A stretch of DNA of 64,000 nucleotides from Dactylis glomerata (lineage: Eukaryota > Streptophyta > Magnoliopsida > Poales > Poaceae). The stretch is from the NCBI GenBank assembly GCA_007115705.1, contig QXEO01001821.1, positions 711,003 to 775,002 on the forward strand, written 5' to 3'. A program made the position numbers and the translations under genes. Under the pieces are notes generated by a model, which ran no database searches, was not told the origin of the DNA, and was given only the letters and a program-made list of their open reading frames with translations. The stretch's first letter is position 1, and each line of letters starts with the position of its first letter. Positions 32,864 to 44,581 of the stretch are shown here, in pieces.

Positions 32864-33732
32864 AGGTATGTACCATTACTACCTCTAATGATGTTGCTCC
32901 TAATGCTAGCAATCCTCTTACTTTGATTGGTGTAGAGAAAACTCCCACTCCTTGTGTTAAAAAGCCTAAAACTGCCAAAACTTTTTCTCAAAAGAGTGCT
33001 GAAATTTTTCGGAGTGTGGGAGATGATAGCTCTACTTCTTTTAATGATTTTGATGTTGATGGCTGCAATATATCTGAAGTAATTCTGTTCTTGCAAAAGC
33101 TTGCTTTGACTCCCAATGCTAGTTCTCTAAATATTGCTTTTACTAAGCATATTACCAATGCTCTCATAAAAATTAGGGATGAAAAGTTGAAGCAAAAAGC
33201 CTCTGTTCCCTAGAAGTTAGAAGATGGTTGGGAACCCATCATTGATATGCATGTTAATGGTTTTGATTGCCATGCTTTATGTGATCTAGGTGCTAGTATT
33301 TCTATCATGCCTAGAAAGATTTATGACATGCTTGATTTACCACCGCTTGAAAAATGTTATTTTGATGTTCCTATTGCTGATGTTGCTAAGAAGAAACCTT
33401 TGGGAAGGATTAATGATGTTCTTATTGTGGTTAATAATAACCTTGTTCCCGTTGATTTTCTTGTTATGGACGTTGAATGCCATGCTTCATGTCCTATTAT
33501 TTTGGGAAGACCCTTTCTTCGAACTGTAGGTGCTATCATTGATATGAGGGAAGGCACTATCAAGTATCAATTCCCACTAAAGAAAGATATGGAACACTTC
33601 CCTAGGAAAAGAAAGAAATTACTTTTTGACTCTATTCTTAGAGCAAATTATGAGCTTGATGCTTCATCACTTGATTCGCAATTTTCTGCGCCTAGCTCAA
33701 AGGCGTTAAAGAAAAGCACTCTTGGGAGATAA
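32860..33732 (+). pseudogene. Protease ORF of element C with one in-frame TAG
   Basis: Starts at the ATG that overlaps the gag stop by four bases, in a different frame. The first 117 codons carry no known motif. TAG at 33211-33213 interrupts. The frame then continues with a retropepsin-like core: CDLGASISIMPRKIYDML (active-site Asp in DLGAS), then PVDFLVMDVE and CPIILGRPFLRTVGAIID. It ends at TAA 33730-33732 in the conserved word CTTGGGAGATAACCCA shared with element B. No polymerase follows. Confidence 0.88.
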
Positions 33733-36598
33733 CCCAATGTTTTTTACTTTCAGTACTTTTTCTTTTATTTGAGTCTTGTAAGTCATTACTACTGTAATGA
33801 CCGCTCCTTATCTTGTTTATTTTGTTTTTTGTGCCAAGAGAAGCCTCTAATTCGAGTGAGGTAAAGATTTGGGGATGTTGCTGTGCTGAAACTGTTTTCG
33901 GTGCTGCACCGTAAAAATTCGTATAAATTCTCTGTATATCTTTTGGACCTGCGATTTCTTGTGCATATGCCCCAGATTATATCCAAACTTTTGTTAGTTG
34001 AACACTTTTTGATTTGAGCAACAGAAAACCCCTCAAAAATTCGACCTTTGTCAGCTGTTCAGTTTTGACAGATTTCTGCCAATATTTGTGTTTGCCACTT
34101 TATCGCTTCCTTTTGAGTTCTTTTGATCACGGAACTTTTAGGAGAAGTTGCTACAGTAGTATTTGCTATATATGTGGTGGTTTTGAGTTGAAACCTGAAG
34201 CAAAAATAGGATTGATTATATGTTATGCTTGCACTAATGTTGCTAATAGAATTGTGTTTAGTTTTGTATGAAGGAAGTTTTTAAGCGTAGGGATTGGAGA
34301 ATGATGAGATGAGTTGAAGAATGGACAAAAGCTCAAGCTTGGGGATGCCCATGCATCACCCTAAGAAATATCCAAGAAGTACAAGCGTCAAAGCTTGGGG
34401 ATGCCCCCGAGGCACCCCTTCTTCATCGACAAAAATCAGGTCACCTTTCAAGACGCTATATTTTTATTGCTTCATGCACTATGTGTTTTTCTTGGAGCGT
34501 CAGTTGTTTTAGTTTTCTTAGTTAGTTTAGTTTGTTTGTTTGCTGCAATAAATGGTTGGACCCCAACAAATTTCTTTTGGAGAAGTTGCCTTGCTTTTCA
34601 TTTGCCAAGAACGCTCTAGTTTTCACTCTTATTAAAAATTGAGTGTTCTTCTTTTTCTGCTACTGCTTTTGGTTTTCGTTTTCGCCTTGATTTGCGTTCA
34701 GACCTTGCCATATCTTTTCATCAAGGTGTATTTTTGCCTCTGATCTTTATTGGTTTTCATCAAAAGAGGTGTCTTTAAAAATTTCAAATGGTGTTGGAAA
34801 AGAGAAAAAGCTTTGTGCAAAATAGTGGTACAAGAAGGAGTTTGTGTATACTGCGGCTTAGGCTTTTTCATGTCATGCTTGATGTCTTTTTGATAGTATG
34901 CTTAGTGTTTTTGCTGTAGCATGACTTGTCTCAAATAACTGAGATTGCTTAATGAGCCTTTGAAAAAATCATGCGTTGTTTTTATTGTATGGAAGCATTA
35001 TTTTGGTTTTCTCCTTGATGCTTTATTTGGGTTGACTTGGCGCATGCTCACACATGTTAGACTCTTACAAAGTCGCCAATAGCCTCTATGATCATTTAGT
35101 TTTTGACTTTTGATGCCATCTTATGCTTCTTTTAATGTCGCTTTGTCGCTTTGCATGATTATGGCCATTATTGCTCTCTTAGTTGGTCGCTCCCAGTCTT
35201 TTGCTAGCCCTCGCCTTGTACTGAGTATGAGCTCTACTCGTGCATCCAACTCCTAAAAGCCAAAGTTTTCCAAAGTGTCCACCATACATACCTACTAGCA
35301 ATTTGCTATTCCAAGTAAATTTGACTTGCTTTTATTTTCTCTTCAAATTAAACTCTTACCAGTGTTATGCGAAATTTGGTCAGTAAAGCTCTCACGAACT
35401 GGAAGGCACACTTTACTTTTTCCTGTTCTTAAAAATTTGACATTGTGGTCTCTTATGTTGAGTTGTTATGCTTGCAAGTTGTAAGTTGGATTCTAGCCCA
35501 GCCATGCTGTCATGGGGCAAGCTTTCAACATTGCACTTCTTATTTGAGTTGATATCGTGATCTTTTGTTTATGGATGCCCGCGGTGTGAAATGAATTGGG
35601 AATCTTGTGGGGATCATGGAGTTTGTATATGTGTTAGGGAAACGCCGGGTCGCCAATCTAAGCCATGCATAATTCATGGTGGAAATTTGCAGCATACCCA
35701 TGGTGAACATTCGACGACGCATCGCACAATAAAAAGCTAAACAATAGGCAAATAAAAGAGATGTCGAGGTGTTCATTGTCTGCTTGTCCTGTCATTTTGG
35801 TGTGGGCTTGTTCCATGTCATCGGGCACGGAGGTACCCCATTGGCGGTTCTCAATGATATGCATATACTTACAATGACAAGAGCCTTGCTTGGGACTCTA
35901 AGTAAAGTAGCATGAGGTTTGGGTACTCGTATTCACGGGGCACGAGGTTTTCAACTTATGATTTGTCAAGCATATGCATCATAATTGTTCTCGCATTAAC
36001 TTTAACCATTCAAGATGCTTATGATGGGGGCAATGAGAGCTCAAAGCCGGTAAGTACCATAATTTTTGAAGGTTATAAAACTTGCAATCACTGCTTCCCT
36101 CTGCGAAGGGCCTTTCTTCTACTTTTATGTTGAGTCACCACCTTCTATCTTTATGCACCATTAAGAGAGCATAGTTGTCATTCTTAGTGTGATATGCATT
36201 GTCCCAAAGTTCATTGATTGATTCATATTGTTGGTTTCACTTGTTCTCAAATTATTTGTATCTAGTCGCCCTCTTAAACTTGAAGGTGTCCTATGCATTT
36301 ATGTTTTGCTCTCTTTGAAGGACAAGCTGAAAACCATTTGTATGTTTTTCCTTATGATTTGAACACACGTTTGACTTTCATTATTTCATTTTCATGATCT
36401 TTTGTTTGTGTTCATTTGCATGTTTACAACATGGTTGCTAAGTTCTTATTGTCAAGATTATATCTTCATGCCCATGTTTTAAGTTCTTATGATCCCAGCT
36501 CACAAATGCTTACATACATGATCAAGATTGTGTAGGTGCATGTCACCTCAAAAATTATTCTTTTGTTATCACTTACCTACTCGAGGACGAGCAGGAGT
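33733..36598. other. Non-coding 3' interior of element C
   Basis: No coding ORF. It shares long blocks with element B and carries two internal PPT-like words (34334-34349 and 34390-34405). About 35280-36080 is a segment that B lacks. Confidence 0.75.
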
Positions 36599-36613
36599 TA
36601 AGCTTGGGGATGC
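36599..36613 (+). other. Polypurine tract of element C
   Basis: TAAGCTTGGGGATGC, identical to that of element B, one base before the TG of the 3' LTR. Confidence 0.85.
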
Positions 36614-36614
36614 T

Positions 36615-38267
36615 TGATACGTCTCCAACGTATCTATAATTTTTGATGCTCCATGCTTGTTTTTACACCATTTGTCTATTGTTTCGTTACACTTCATGGC
36701 ACTTTTATGCATTTTCTGGAACTAACCTATAAACGAGTTGCCACAGTGCAAGTTCCCTATTTTCTGCTGTTTTTGTGTTTCAGAAGTGATACACAGGAAA
36801 TATTCTCGGAATTGGACGAAACAAGTCCTGAAGTCTTATTTTACCCGGAAGCTGGAGAGAAGGAGGTGGGCCAACAGGGGCCCACATGCCAGGGCGGCGC
36901 GGCCAGGCCCCTGGCCGCGTGAGCCTGGCGTGAGGCCGCCTGGTCCCTCCTCTGACATCGCCCCTTCGCCTATAAAGACCCCCCGACGGAAAAAACCTAA
37001 GTACCCGATCAATTTTCCAAAACACATCGCGATCCACCGCCGCCATCGACCCGAAGATCGGGAGGGTCCAGAAGCTCTTCCCGGCACCCTGCCGGAGAGG
37101 GGAATCGCCACCGAAGGTCTTCTTCATCGCCATGCCTGCCTCCGGAGCGATGAGTGAGTAGTCTACCTTGGACTATGGGTCCATAGCAGTAGCTAGATGG
37201 TTGTCTCCTCCACTATGTGCTTCATGTTTAGATCTCATGAGCTGCCCTACATGATTGAGATCACCGTTATGTAATTCTACATGTTTGGTTTGTTGGGATC
37301 CGATGAATATTGGTGTTTATGATTAAGTTGCTGTACTGAATTATATCTTTTGTTATCTCTATGTTGTTTATGATCTTCCATGCTCTCCGTTGTTAGTAGC
37401 TATCTTGGCCGAGTAGTTGCTAGTGACTCCAAGAGGGGGTATTTATGCTCGATAGTGGGTTCATGCCTCTATTGAATCCGGGGGAGTGACAGAAACCTCT
37501 AAGGTTGTAGATGTGCTGTTGCTACTAGGGAGAAAACAACATTCATATGCTCAAGGGCATATGCTTTGTTTACATTACACACTTTGCTTAATGCAATTAT
37601 CTGTTGTTCGCAACTTAATACTTGTGGAGTTCTCGGATTGATTCGCCACAAGTGGATTATTAGTCATAGATGCAGTTGGATGGCGGTCTATGTATTTTGT
37701 TGTAATGCCCAGAGTAAATCTCATAGTGATCTTCTTGACATATCACGTTTATCTTTATTCTATCAATTGCCCAACTGTAATTTGTTTACCCAGCATGTGT
37801 TATTTATCTTATGGAGAGACACCACTAGTGAACTATGGACCCCGGTCCTATTTCCATCATATTGCTATTACCTGTTTACTTTACTCGCACTGTTTACTTT
37901 ACTCGCATACTCTATTGTTTTCCACTCGATACGCTCATAACCTTTGTTTCAAGCAAACCGGTGAGATTGACAACCTCATCGCAAGTTGGGAGCGAAGTAC
38001 TTGGTTGTGTTGTGTGCAGGTTCCGCGTTGCAGCAAGCAAGCAAAGCTTGGACGAGGCGCCATATATAAATTGTCCGAAGCTGTCGCAAGCTAGCAAGCA
38101 TCACCTTCAGTCGTTTGTCTCTCCTCTCCAAGAACGATAAACCTTGGTTTCTTAACTGAGGGAAAACTAGCTGCTATACTCATCACACCTTCCTCTTGGG
38201 GTTCCCAACGGGCTGGTTATTCACCATGCACAAGGACCGTCTGCTACACGTCAACTTGGCACCAGCA
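36615..38267 (+). repeat. 3' LTR of gypsy element C
   Basis: 1653 bp, closely matching the 5' LTR; the main length difference is around 36860-36930. TATAAAG at 36971-36977. Ends GGCACCAGCA followed by GTGGT. Confidence 0.95.
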
Positions 38268-38272
38268 GTGGT

Positions 38273-39605
38273 TCCTCCTGAACCCTAGCGCCGCCACCCT
38301 TTCCTCCCACTCCGGTAACCCCTCCCCCGGAGGAAGCTGCAGGGCGAAGCCCTCGCAGTGGATGGCGGGGACCGATCTGGCCCGTCGCGACGGCTCTCGC
38401 GGGTCTGTGTGCGGAGGGTGGTAGTGGTGGTGCTCAGACTCGCTAGTTCTCGCCGTTGTGCAGCCCTCCGGCATCCTGCCGTCGATGGCGGCTCCCGATG
38501 GTGGGCGCAGGCGATGCCCTGCAGCGGAGACGCGGTGTCCCTGGCAGCGACTGGAGCCTGATCTGGGCCCTCTTTGGGCCTGATTTGGGCCACTCGTCTG
38601 GCTGGGTGGCGCCGGTGTGAGGGGAAGATCACTGGTGCGGTGGTGCGGTGGTGCGGCTGGGCACTAGGCTGCCGGCGGCGGTTGATCAAGAGGGCCCGAT
38701 CTGGGTCTTAGGGCTAGATCTGGGCCTGTTCTGTCCAATGCGGGCCGCGACGTAGGTCCTGGTGTGGGGCGTCGGTGTTCGAGCGGCTTCTGCAGGTCGC
38801 TCGTGGCACCTTCCCGCCTCTGCCGCCTACCTACCGGCACAGGGCTGTGGTTGATGGGCCGACAGCGTTCTAGGGCTGTCGGGGTGAAGCTTGTGCAGTT
38901 CGTCGCCCCCCTTTGTCTGTAGGTGCTGGCTTCTCCTTTTTGGTGTGCTCGGCTGATGGTTCCAGGGTGCCTCCTGGTGGACGGTGGGACGAATGGTATG
39001 ACTGGGGGAAATCCCAATGCTGATGCAGGACGACGCGACGCCTGCGGGCGTCGTTCCCTTCTTGAAGGCGTCGTCTAGGTCATTCCATCGTTCCCCTCCC
39101 GAGCAACGGGGGAAACCCTAGACCTCTTGGTGCAGGTAGTGGCGTCGCTTTTGCATCGTTCCCTCCTTGGAGGCGTTGTCCAGGTTGCTCGTGGAGTCTC
39201 GTGCAGGCTATCGGAACCAAGGTTGGCCGCTTCTTGGAGCGTGAGCATCTTGAGCGCAATGTACGCTGGTGTAATCTTGCTTGGACGATGCTTTCCTCCG
39301 GTCCGGCCACATCCTGCCGTTCACTTGCCGACTTCTAGGCACTTTGGGTGGGCTGTACGTTGATGTGTGCCATCCTGGAGCTAGAGCTGATTCTAAGTTG
39401 TTTTCAGCTATGACGCGGTCTCGAGGCCCTATGTCTTGTTCTTGTGCCTTCTTGGCCGGGAGTTAGGCAAGGCGTGTACTTGTGGTGTGTGCATTGTATG
39501 CCGTCCGGCTTCATATGTATGGTTTTTGGGTCCGGTTTCCCTTATAAACTGGATCATATTTTCTCTCGTAAACTTAATACAATGACGGACAGCTAAAAAA
39601 AAGTT
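38273..39605 (+). mobile_element. GC-rich non-coding retroelement-like repeat with A-tail
   Basis: A GC-rich block without a convincing ORF. It ends in a TTATAAACTGGATC word, then TTAATACAATGACGGACAGC and a run of A (39596-39603). Its 5' end appears to be the GC-rich 29735-29785, separated by the insertion of element C. The A-tail suggests retroposition by LINE machinery; the family was not identified and no target duplication was found. Confidence 0.5.
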
Positions 39606-39635
39606 TACTCATAGTACAATGCTACTGATAAATCA

Positions 39636-39812
39636 GATCAAATTTGATAAAACAAGCTTTCGCTACGAAGTTACAAAGTACATATGTGATTATTGCTCTG
39701 CATTGCATCTCCCAAATGGGCGATAAGACAAAAGATCAAATTTGATGAAACAAGCTTACAAAGTACAGATGTTATCATTGCTCTGTATAGCATTTCCCAA
39801 ATGGGATTAGTT
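39636..39812. repeat. Diverged tandem duplication, period about 98 bp
   Basis: Copies begin GATCAAATTTGAT at 39636 and 39734. They share AAACAAGC, TTACAAAGTACA, ATTGCTCTG and CCCAAATGGG in order. The repeat lies downstream of the - strand gene, probably in or near its 3' UTR. Confidence 0.8.
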
Positions 39813-39925
39813 TCCGAGATCAAATACAGCTCTGCCGCTCTAGTTTCCTAGATCCGAACAATGGAGACTCCTGCGTTGCAAACTCCTGCTGTTCTAGTAG
39901 TTTCCTGATCAGATCCATGGAGCTG

Positions 39926-40321
39926 CTACTCTCCTCCCTCCACCCGGCGAGGAGGAACTCTGCTCCACCTCCGGATTCTCGCGCCCAAGTCCTTCATCTC
40001 CGCCACCTGCAGATACAGAGACATCGGTGAACAGTTTGTCCCAGCCAGATCGCAGAATTCGTCACACGGGTAAAATGGTTGTGGCTCCGATGGACATACC
40101 GATCCGACGCCCGCCGCGGACACTCCGGCGGTGACGGCGGTGGCGCCGGCGCCGACGATGAGGCTGGCGATGGCGAACGCCCTGAACGGCATCGTCATGT
40201 CCCCGCCGCGCTTGCCTCGCCGGAACCAGATCACCCCGGTAGTGAGCTGCGCGGCACTCGCTCCCGCCCACCACGGCCACATCTTGGCCTTCTTCGCGCC
40301 GCCCTCACCCAGCTCATCCAT
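39926..40321 (-). CDS. Small predicted membrane protein, two exons, function unknown
   Basis: Exon 1 is 40321-40100 and exon 2 is 40006-39926. The 93-bp intron starts GTATGT and ends CTGCAG, in phase 0. The spliced product is 100 aa. Two hydrophobic segments, about residues 15-32 (WPWWAGASAAQLTTGVIW) and 48-73 (FAIASLIVGAGATAVTAGVS), are separated by a basic loop (RRGKRGG), suggesting a two-pass membrane protein. The intron is a multiple of three and has no in-frame stop, so an unspliced message would encode 131 aa. A GGC-triplet run sits right before the ATG. GC-rich codon use fits a grass host gene. It is divergent to the hydrolase gene at 40537. I did not recognise a family. Confidence 0.72.
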   Translation of the reverse strand: MDELGEGGAKKAKMWPWWAGASAAQLTTGVIWFRRGKRGGDMTMPFRAFAIASLIVGAGATAVTAGVSAAGVGSVCPSEPQPFYPCDEFCDLAGTNCSPMSLYLQVAEMKDLGARIRRWSRVPPRRVEGGE

Positions 40322-40536
40322 CGCCGCCGCCGCCGCCGCCGCTAGGTATTCGGAGGACGCTAGCTCTGTGTGGGGGTTGCAAACTTTGGGGATGCAGAAT
40401 GCTGACCGACATATGGGCCCGTCATGGCATTGTCATGTCAGCTCACTGACATGTGGGACCGGTAGCCAGTTCTCCACAACCTCGAACAGATCGCCAGTAG
40501 CTAACCATTCACCTCGACCTCGAGACCCACAGCTCC
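40322..40536. promoter_or_regulatory. Short shared region between divergent genes
   Basis: Only 215 bp separate the two start codons. It contains a TGGGCC site (40414-40419) of the site II/TCP type, common in housekeeping promoters, and no clear TATA box. A bidirectional promoter is inferred. Confidence 0.55.
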
Positions 40537-43500
40537 ATGGCTCCAAGCAACGCGGGCCTTCTCCTAGGGCTCCTGCTGCTGCGCTTCAATTGGTGCTTGG
40601 TGAGTGTTGATCCGATCCGATTCGATTTTGTGCAGGTCGGATTTGTTTTTGTTAACATTGATGTACCGCTGCGGTTGGGGATTTTTTTTGACTAGGCGCT
40701 TGGAGGCGGAGGCGCGGAGGAAGGGGGCGGCGTGTTTCCGGTGGTGGTGAGCACCTGGCCGTTCCGGGAGGCGGTCAGGGCGGCGTGGGAGGTGGTCAAG
40801 GCCGGTGGCGCAGGGGGGTCGGCTGTGGATGCTGTCGTCGCTGGCTGCTCCGCTTGTGAGGTGCTGCGCTGCGATGGTACAGGTCCGTTGTGCTGCTGCT
40901 GTTCTCTGTATAATTCGTTCATGCGAGCTGTGTGCATGTGCTTGTTGGGTGTGTCGTGTGCGGATGTGGATTGGTTGTGGCTAGTGGCATGTTCATGATT
41001 TTAGCTCGCGAGTCACTTTGCAGAAATGGGAACACTGCTGAATGATACTGATGTATTATGGACTATGCTTATACATTGGTCAAATTAGTTGAAAAAACCC
41101 GCTAAAATCGTTATGTCACTCCAGAGTTACAAAATTATTTTGTTCTCTGGAGGTTGACAGGTTGACTGACAAAGATATTTTGGTTGCAACTCGGAGAGGC
41201 TTGTTTACGGAATGTTTTTGCTGGGATCTCTGGTTTACTAGAGAAATCAAGGTTCACTGACAAGAAAAATCTCTGATGAACAACTCTGTAACCATCAAAA
41301 TTGTCGCTTGATATGTTTTATTCCAAATTTTTCTGGTAAGCCGTGATCCTATTTTAGATCCGCTGGCTGACTGTTCTACAATGTACATAGAACAAGAAGC
41401 TCACTGTTTTGATAATTGATATGACAAGTTGACACAAAATAGTTGCAGAGCTCAAATAGGACCGTGTTCAGTAGTTTGGGGCACCGAATTTTGCAATCCT
41501 AATGTAAAGACAATTCTGGTATAACCTTAGTCCCTTGAAATTTGTCCATATCATCTGAATTCAGGAACCAGAAGTGTTATTTAACACTATTTTTGAATTT
41601 AGTGTATTCTTTATTGATGTGAAACTCTAAAGAGCTGTACTTTATGGAAGTTATGTTACTTTGAGAAAATAATGATGGATATCAGGAGTTGAGTCTCGAT
41701 AATCAAAATATCTAAAACATTGGTCATGGCAGTTTTACCTATTTTCAAACTTCATCAATTCGGCCATTTTTTTTATCTCTGAAGATATCATGAAGACAAC
41801 ATTGACTGCAGTTTCCGCTATGATACATATTAGCAATGAAATGCTATTGTGCTCAGAAAGTACTCTTTAGTCGTGCCTATTTCCTAGTGTCTAACTCTAT
41901 TAATGTATTCTATGTAGTCAATTCTAGCAAAACCCTGAGATTGTGTTTTTGCCACTTCTTTAGTTTGAAATTTTGCCTATTTTGGTGTGTATCCTGAATC
42001 AATCATAGTACTGAATTTTACTGTTTTACACTTCTCCTCAGTTGGTCCAGGTGGAAGCCCAGATGAGAACGGTGAAACTACTTTAGATGCTCTTATCATG
42101 AATGGGGTACAAGCTGCTTTTCCTACTGAAGCTATAATACATGCTGCTGTTTATGTTGCAGCATTATGGTGGATATAATAGTCATTATTTTTGCTTAAGG
42201 AAATTGGCAGATAACAATGGAAATTGGAGCTGTGGCTGCTATGAGATATGTGAAAGATGGAATTAAGGCAGCAAAGTTGGTCATGGAGCACACCGAGCAT
42301 ACTCTTCTTGTTGGAGAGAAGGCAACAGCCTTTGCAATTTCAATGGGCCTTGCAGGACCAACTAACCTGAGCTCACCAGAGTCAGTTAAAAAATGGTTAA
42401 ATTGGAGACAAAACCATTGCCAGCCTAACTTTTGGAAAAATGTTCTTCCTGCTGGCAACTGTGGCCCATACCATCCTGTAGATATACCACCATTTGGATC
42501 TAAGGATCCTGTTCAAAGTACTGTAGGGGAGACTCAAGGGCCCTGTCAGGGATGGCTACAAAGTGATAATTTGCTGGAACCGATAGACTCCCAGTTCAAG
42601 TCTATCATTAATCGCCACAACCATGACACAATCTCTATGGCCGTGGTTGATAAGGTACCTAGGTCATTTAAAAGTAAACTACTTTTTCTATTAATGTGAA
42701 ACTAAGTAGTGTTCCTTGGTTAAGATGGGTCATGTAGCAGTTGGCACATCAACCAATGGTGCTACGTTCAAGATTCCAGGAAGGTAAGCATCTTTGCCTG
42801 CCGTTGGGGAATTTGACATTTGTGTTAGTCTGTTTATTCAATGCATCTGCAACAATATTTGAATGAGTGCAGTTATTTATTTGGTCTCTTATCTTGTACT
42901 CCCTCCGTTCCATAATTCTTATAATATGAAAGCTTGATAGACGGGTATATTTGTAAAGTCACTAGTGAGTGGTTTGTGCTGATCATGTTGTTACTTCCTT
43001 TATGGCTTGATAGAAGCTAACAGAACTGACGGTGCATAGTTAGAAGTTATAGCACTAACAATGGGATTAATTTATCTTTATCCTACTAGATTATGACAAG
43101 ACATATTTTGGTTTGTTCAACTTATATTTATATAATACTATTACTTGAAACTGTCCTTTGAAATTCATATCAGCATTCTCAAATACTATGTTTGTTTGAA
43201 AACATAATTCGTCGGTGACAACTGACAAGCCACAGTTTTCCCTTTTTAGGTGCTGTGGAGCAGCTATTTACCTCTTGATAGGTAGTACTGGGTATAAAGT
43301 ATTGAATACTGACTATAACCCAGACTTTGGCTCTCAGCTACTCCCTCTGCCTGATATCTCCCTGTCCATTATTAGCTTTATGATATGTGGAGAGGTAATG
43401 ATGTAGGCAAATAAATGCAAATACGTGCCTTTGAAACATGAATACGCAAGTGGTACGCATTAAATTGGCCATAGCTGGCATAATTGGAACATCCAGGGAG

Positions 43501-44581
43501 CCGTGGCTGCAAGTGAGGTGATTAAATGCATCTTCTCTGTGGCTAATTAATTTAAGGGGAAATCTGTGGAACTGTAGCGTCTTCTTCAACCTCTTATCTC
43601 GTGGAGGCAGCAATCGACTTCTCATCACTGAGTAGCTTGAAACATACGTGATAAATCCCAAGCTAAATTTCAAGATATCAATAGGATACAGAACAAAGCA
43701 GTTGAAGATGATGCATGTCCGTTTTTTGTCAGTAGCATCGCCGCTTAAGTCTTCTGATGGAAGGCAAAATCCTAGTACCATTAGTTTTAGAGCCACATGA
43801 GTGGACGTGGGGGCGTGAGCAGGTGCTCCAACTCATTTTCCAAACTGACTAATCCTTTGTTTCCAGGGTAGGTGATGGACCAATACCAGGATCCTCTGCG
43901 TATGCTGATGATGAAGTTGGAGCTTGTGGAGCAACTGGTGATGGTGATATTATGATGCGCTTCCTTCCATGGTAATTAAGCAATGACTTCGTTCAAAATT
44001 TAGTAGTTCTTTCTCTGAAGAATAATATATTCTCTTGTTGTGAACTTGTGATCACTGCCTTATCAATTAGAACCTCATTGATCACTGGCAAGATGTAATT
44101 TAATTGAAAATGAGAAATATGATTAGGATGTCATCTTCGTGCGTCTTTCCCGGTGTGTGGTGTACTGGTGTTACTTGGAAGTTCCATCGTAGGAAATGAA
44201 GATATTCAACAATGTCCGAACTTTCAAATCCAGATTTGAGATAAAGTATTGCAATTCGAATTTAAGCTTATGTTAGCTTATTCTTAGTAGCCCACTGTTT
44301 TTTGGCGGTTCTTTATAGCCTAAATTAAGCAATGGTCTGGTGAACTGCAATGTTCATGCAGTTATCAAGTAGTAGAGAGCATGCGGCAAGGGATGGAGCC
44401 TCGGGATGCTGCCGTGGATGCTATATCAAGAATTTCTCGCAAGTACCCTGATTTTGTTGGTGCTGTATTTGCGATTAACAAGAAAGGAGAACATGCTGGG
44501 GCGTGCCATGGATGGACTTTTCAGTATTCTGTAAGGAATTCCAGTATGCAGGATGTGGAGGTCATCACAGTAACACCTTAA
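40537..44581 (+). CDS. Ntn-hydrolase, aspartylglucosaminidase / isoaspartyl peptidase/L-asparaginase-like
   Basis: Inferred exons: 40537-40599, 40696-40882, 42042-42106, 42211-42654, 42725-42783, 43867-43971 and 44362-44581. All introns are GT-AG; the total is 1143 nt, 380 aa. It resembles the plant asparaginase-type protein nearest to animal aspartylglucosaminidase, which hydrolyses the GlcNAc-Asn bond or isoaspartyl/asparaginyl substrates (family knowledge; the substrate is not proven here). An N-terminal signal peptide (residues 1-21, LLLGLLLL) points to the secretory/vacuolar route. The alpha part has VVVSTWPFREAVRAAWEVV, GGSAVDAV and CDGTVGPGGSPDENGET. Autoprocessing is expected before the Thr of HDTISMAVVDK, the predicted nucleophile. 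The beta part has GTSTNGATFKIPGRVGDGPI, SAYADDEVGACGATGDGD and MMRF. No breaks were seen. Confidence 0.92.
42897..42930. mobile_element. One-ended Stowaway-type MITE remnant in intron 5 of the hydrolase gene
   Basis: TACTCCCTCCGTTCCATAAT is a Stowaway left terminus. No matching inverted right end was found within the intron, so the far boundary is unknown. Confidence 0.55.

Larger units (their letters stand above)
29786..38267 (+). mobile_element. Pol-less Athila-like gypsy element C (8.5 kb)
   Basis: LTRs of about 1.65 kb are flanked by the target duplication GTGGT (29781-29785 and 38268-38272). The interior has a canonical PBS, a gag ORF, an overlapping protease ORF, long non-coding DNA and a PPT. 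No reverse transcriptase or integrase was found. Related to element B at the LTR start and in the 3' interior, but different in the LTR body and gag. Confidence 0.94.

Noticed and set aside
38285..39017. Pro/Arg-rich - strand ORFs in the GC-rich A-tailed repeat
   Set aside because: No motif or conserved start; expected by chance in GC-rich DNA.
43338..43796. 152-codon - strand ORF inside intron 5 of the hydrolase gene
   Set aside because: AT-rich, no recognisable domain, and no supporting promoter or splice signals.
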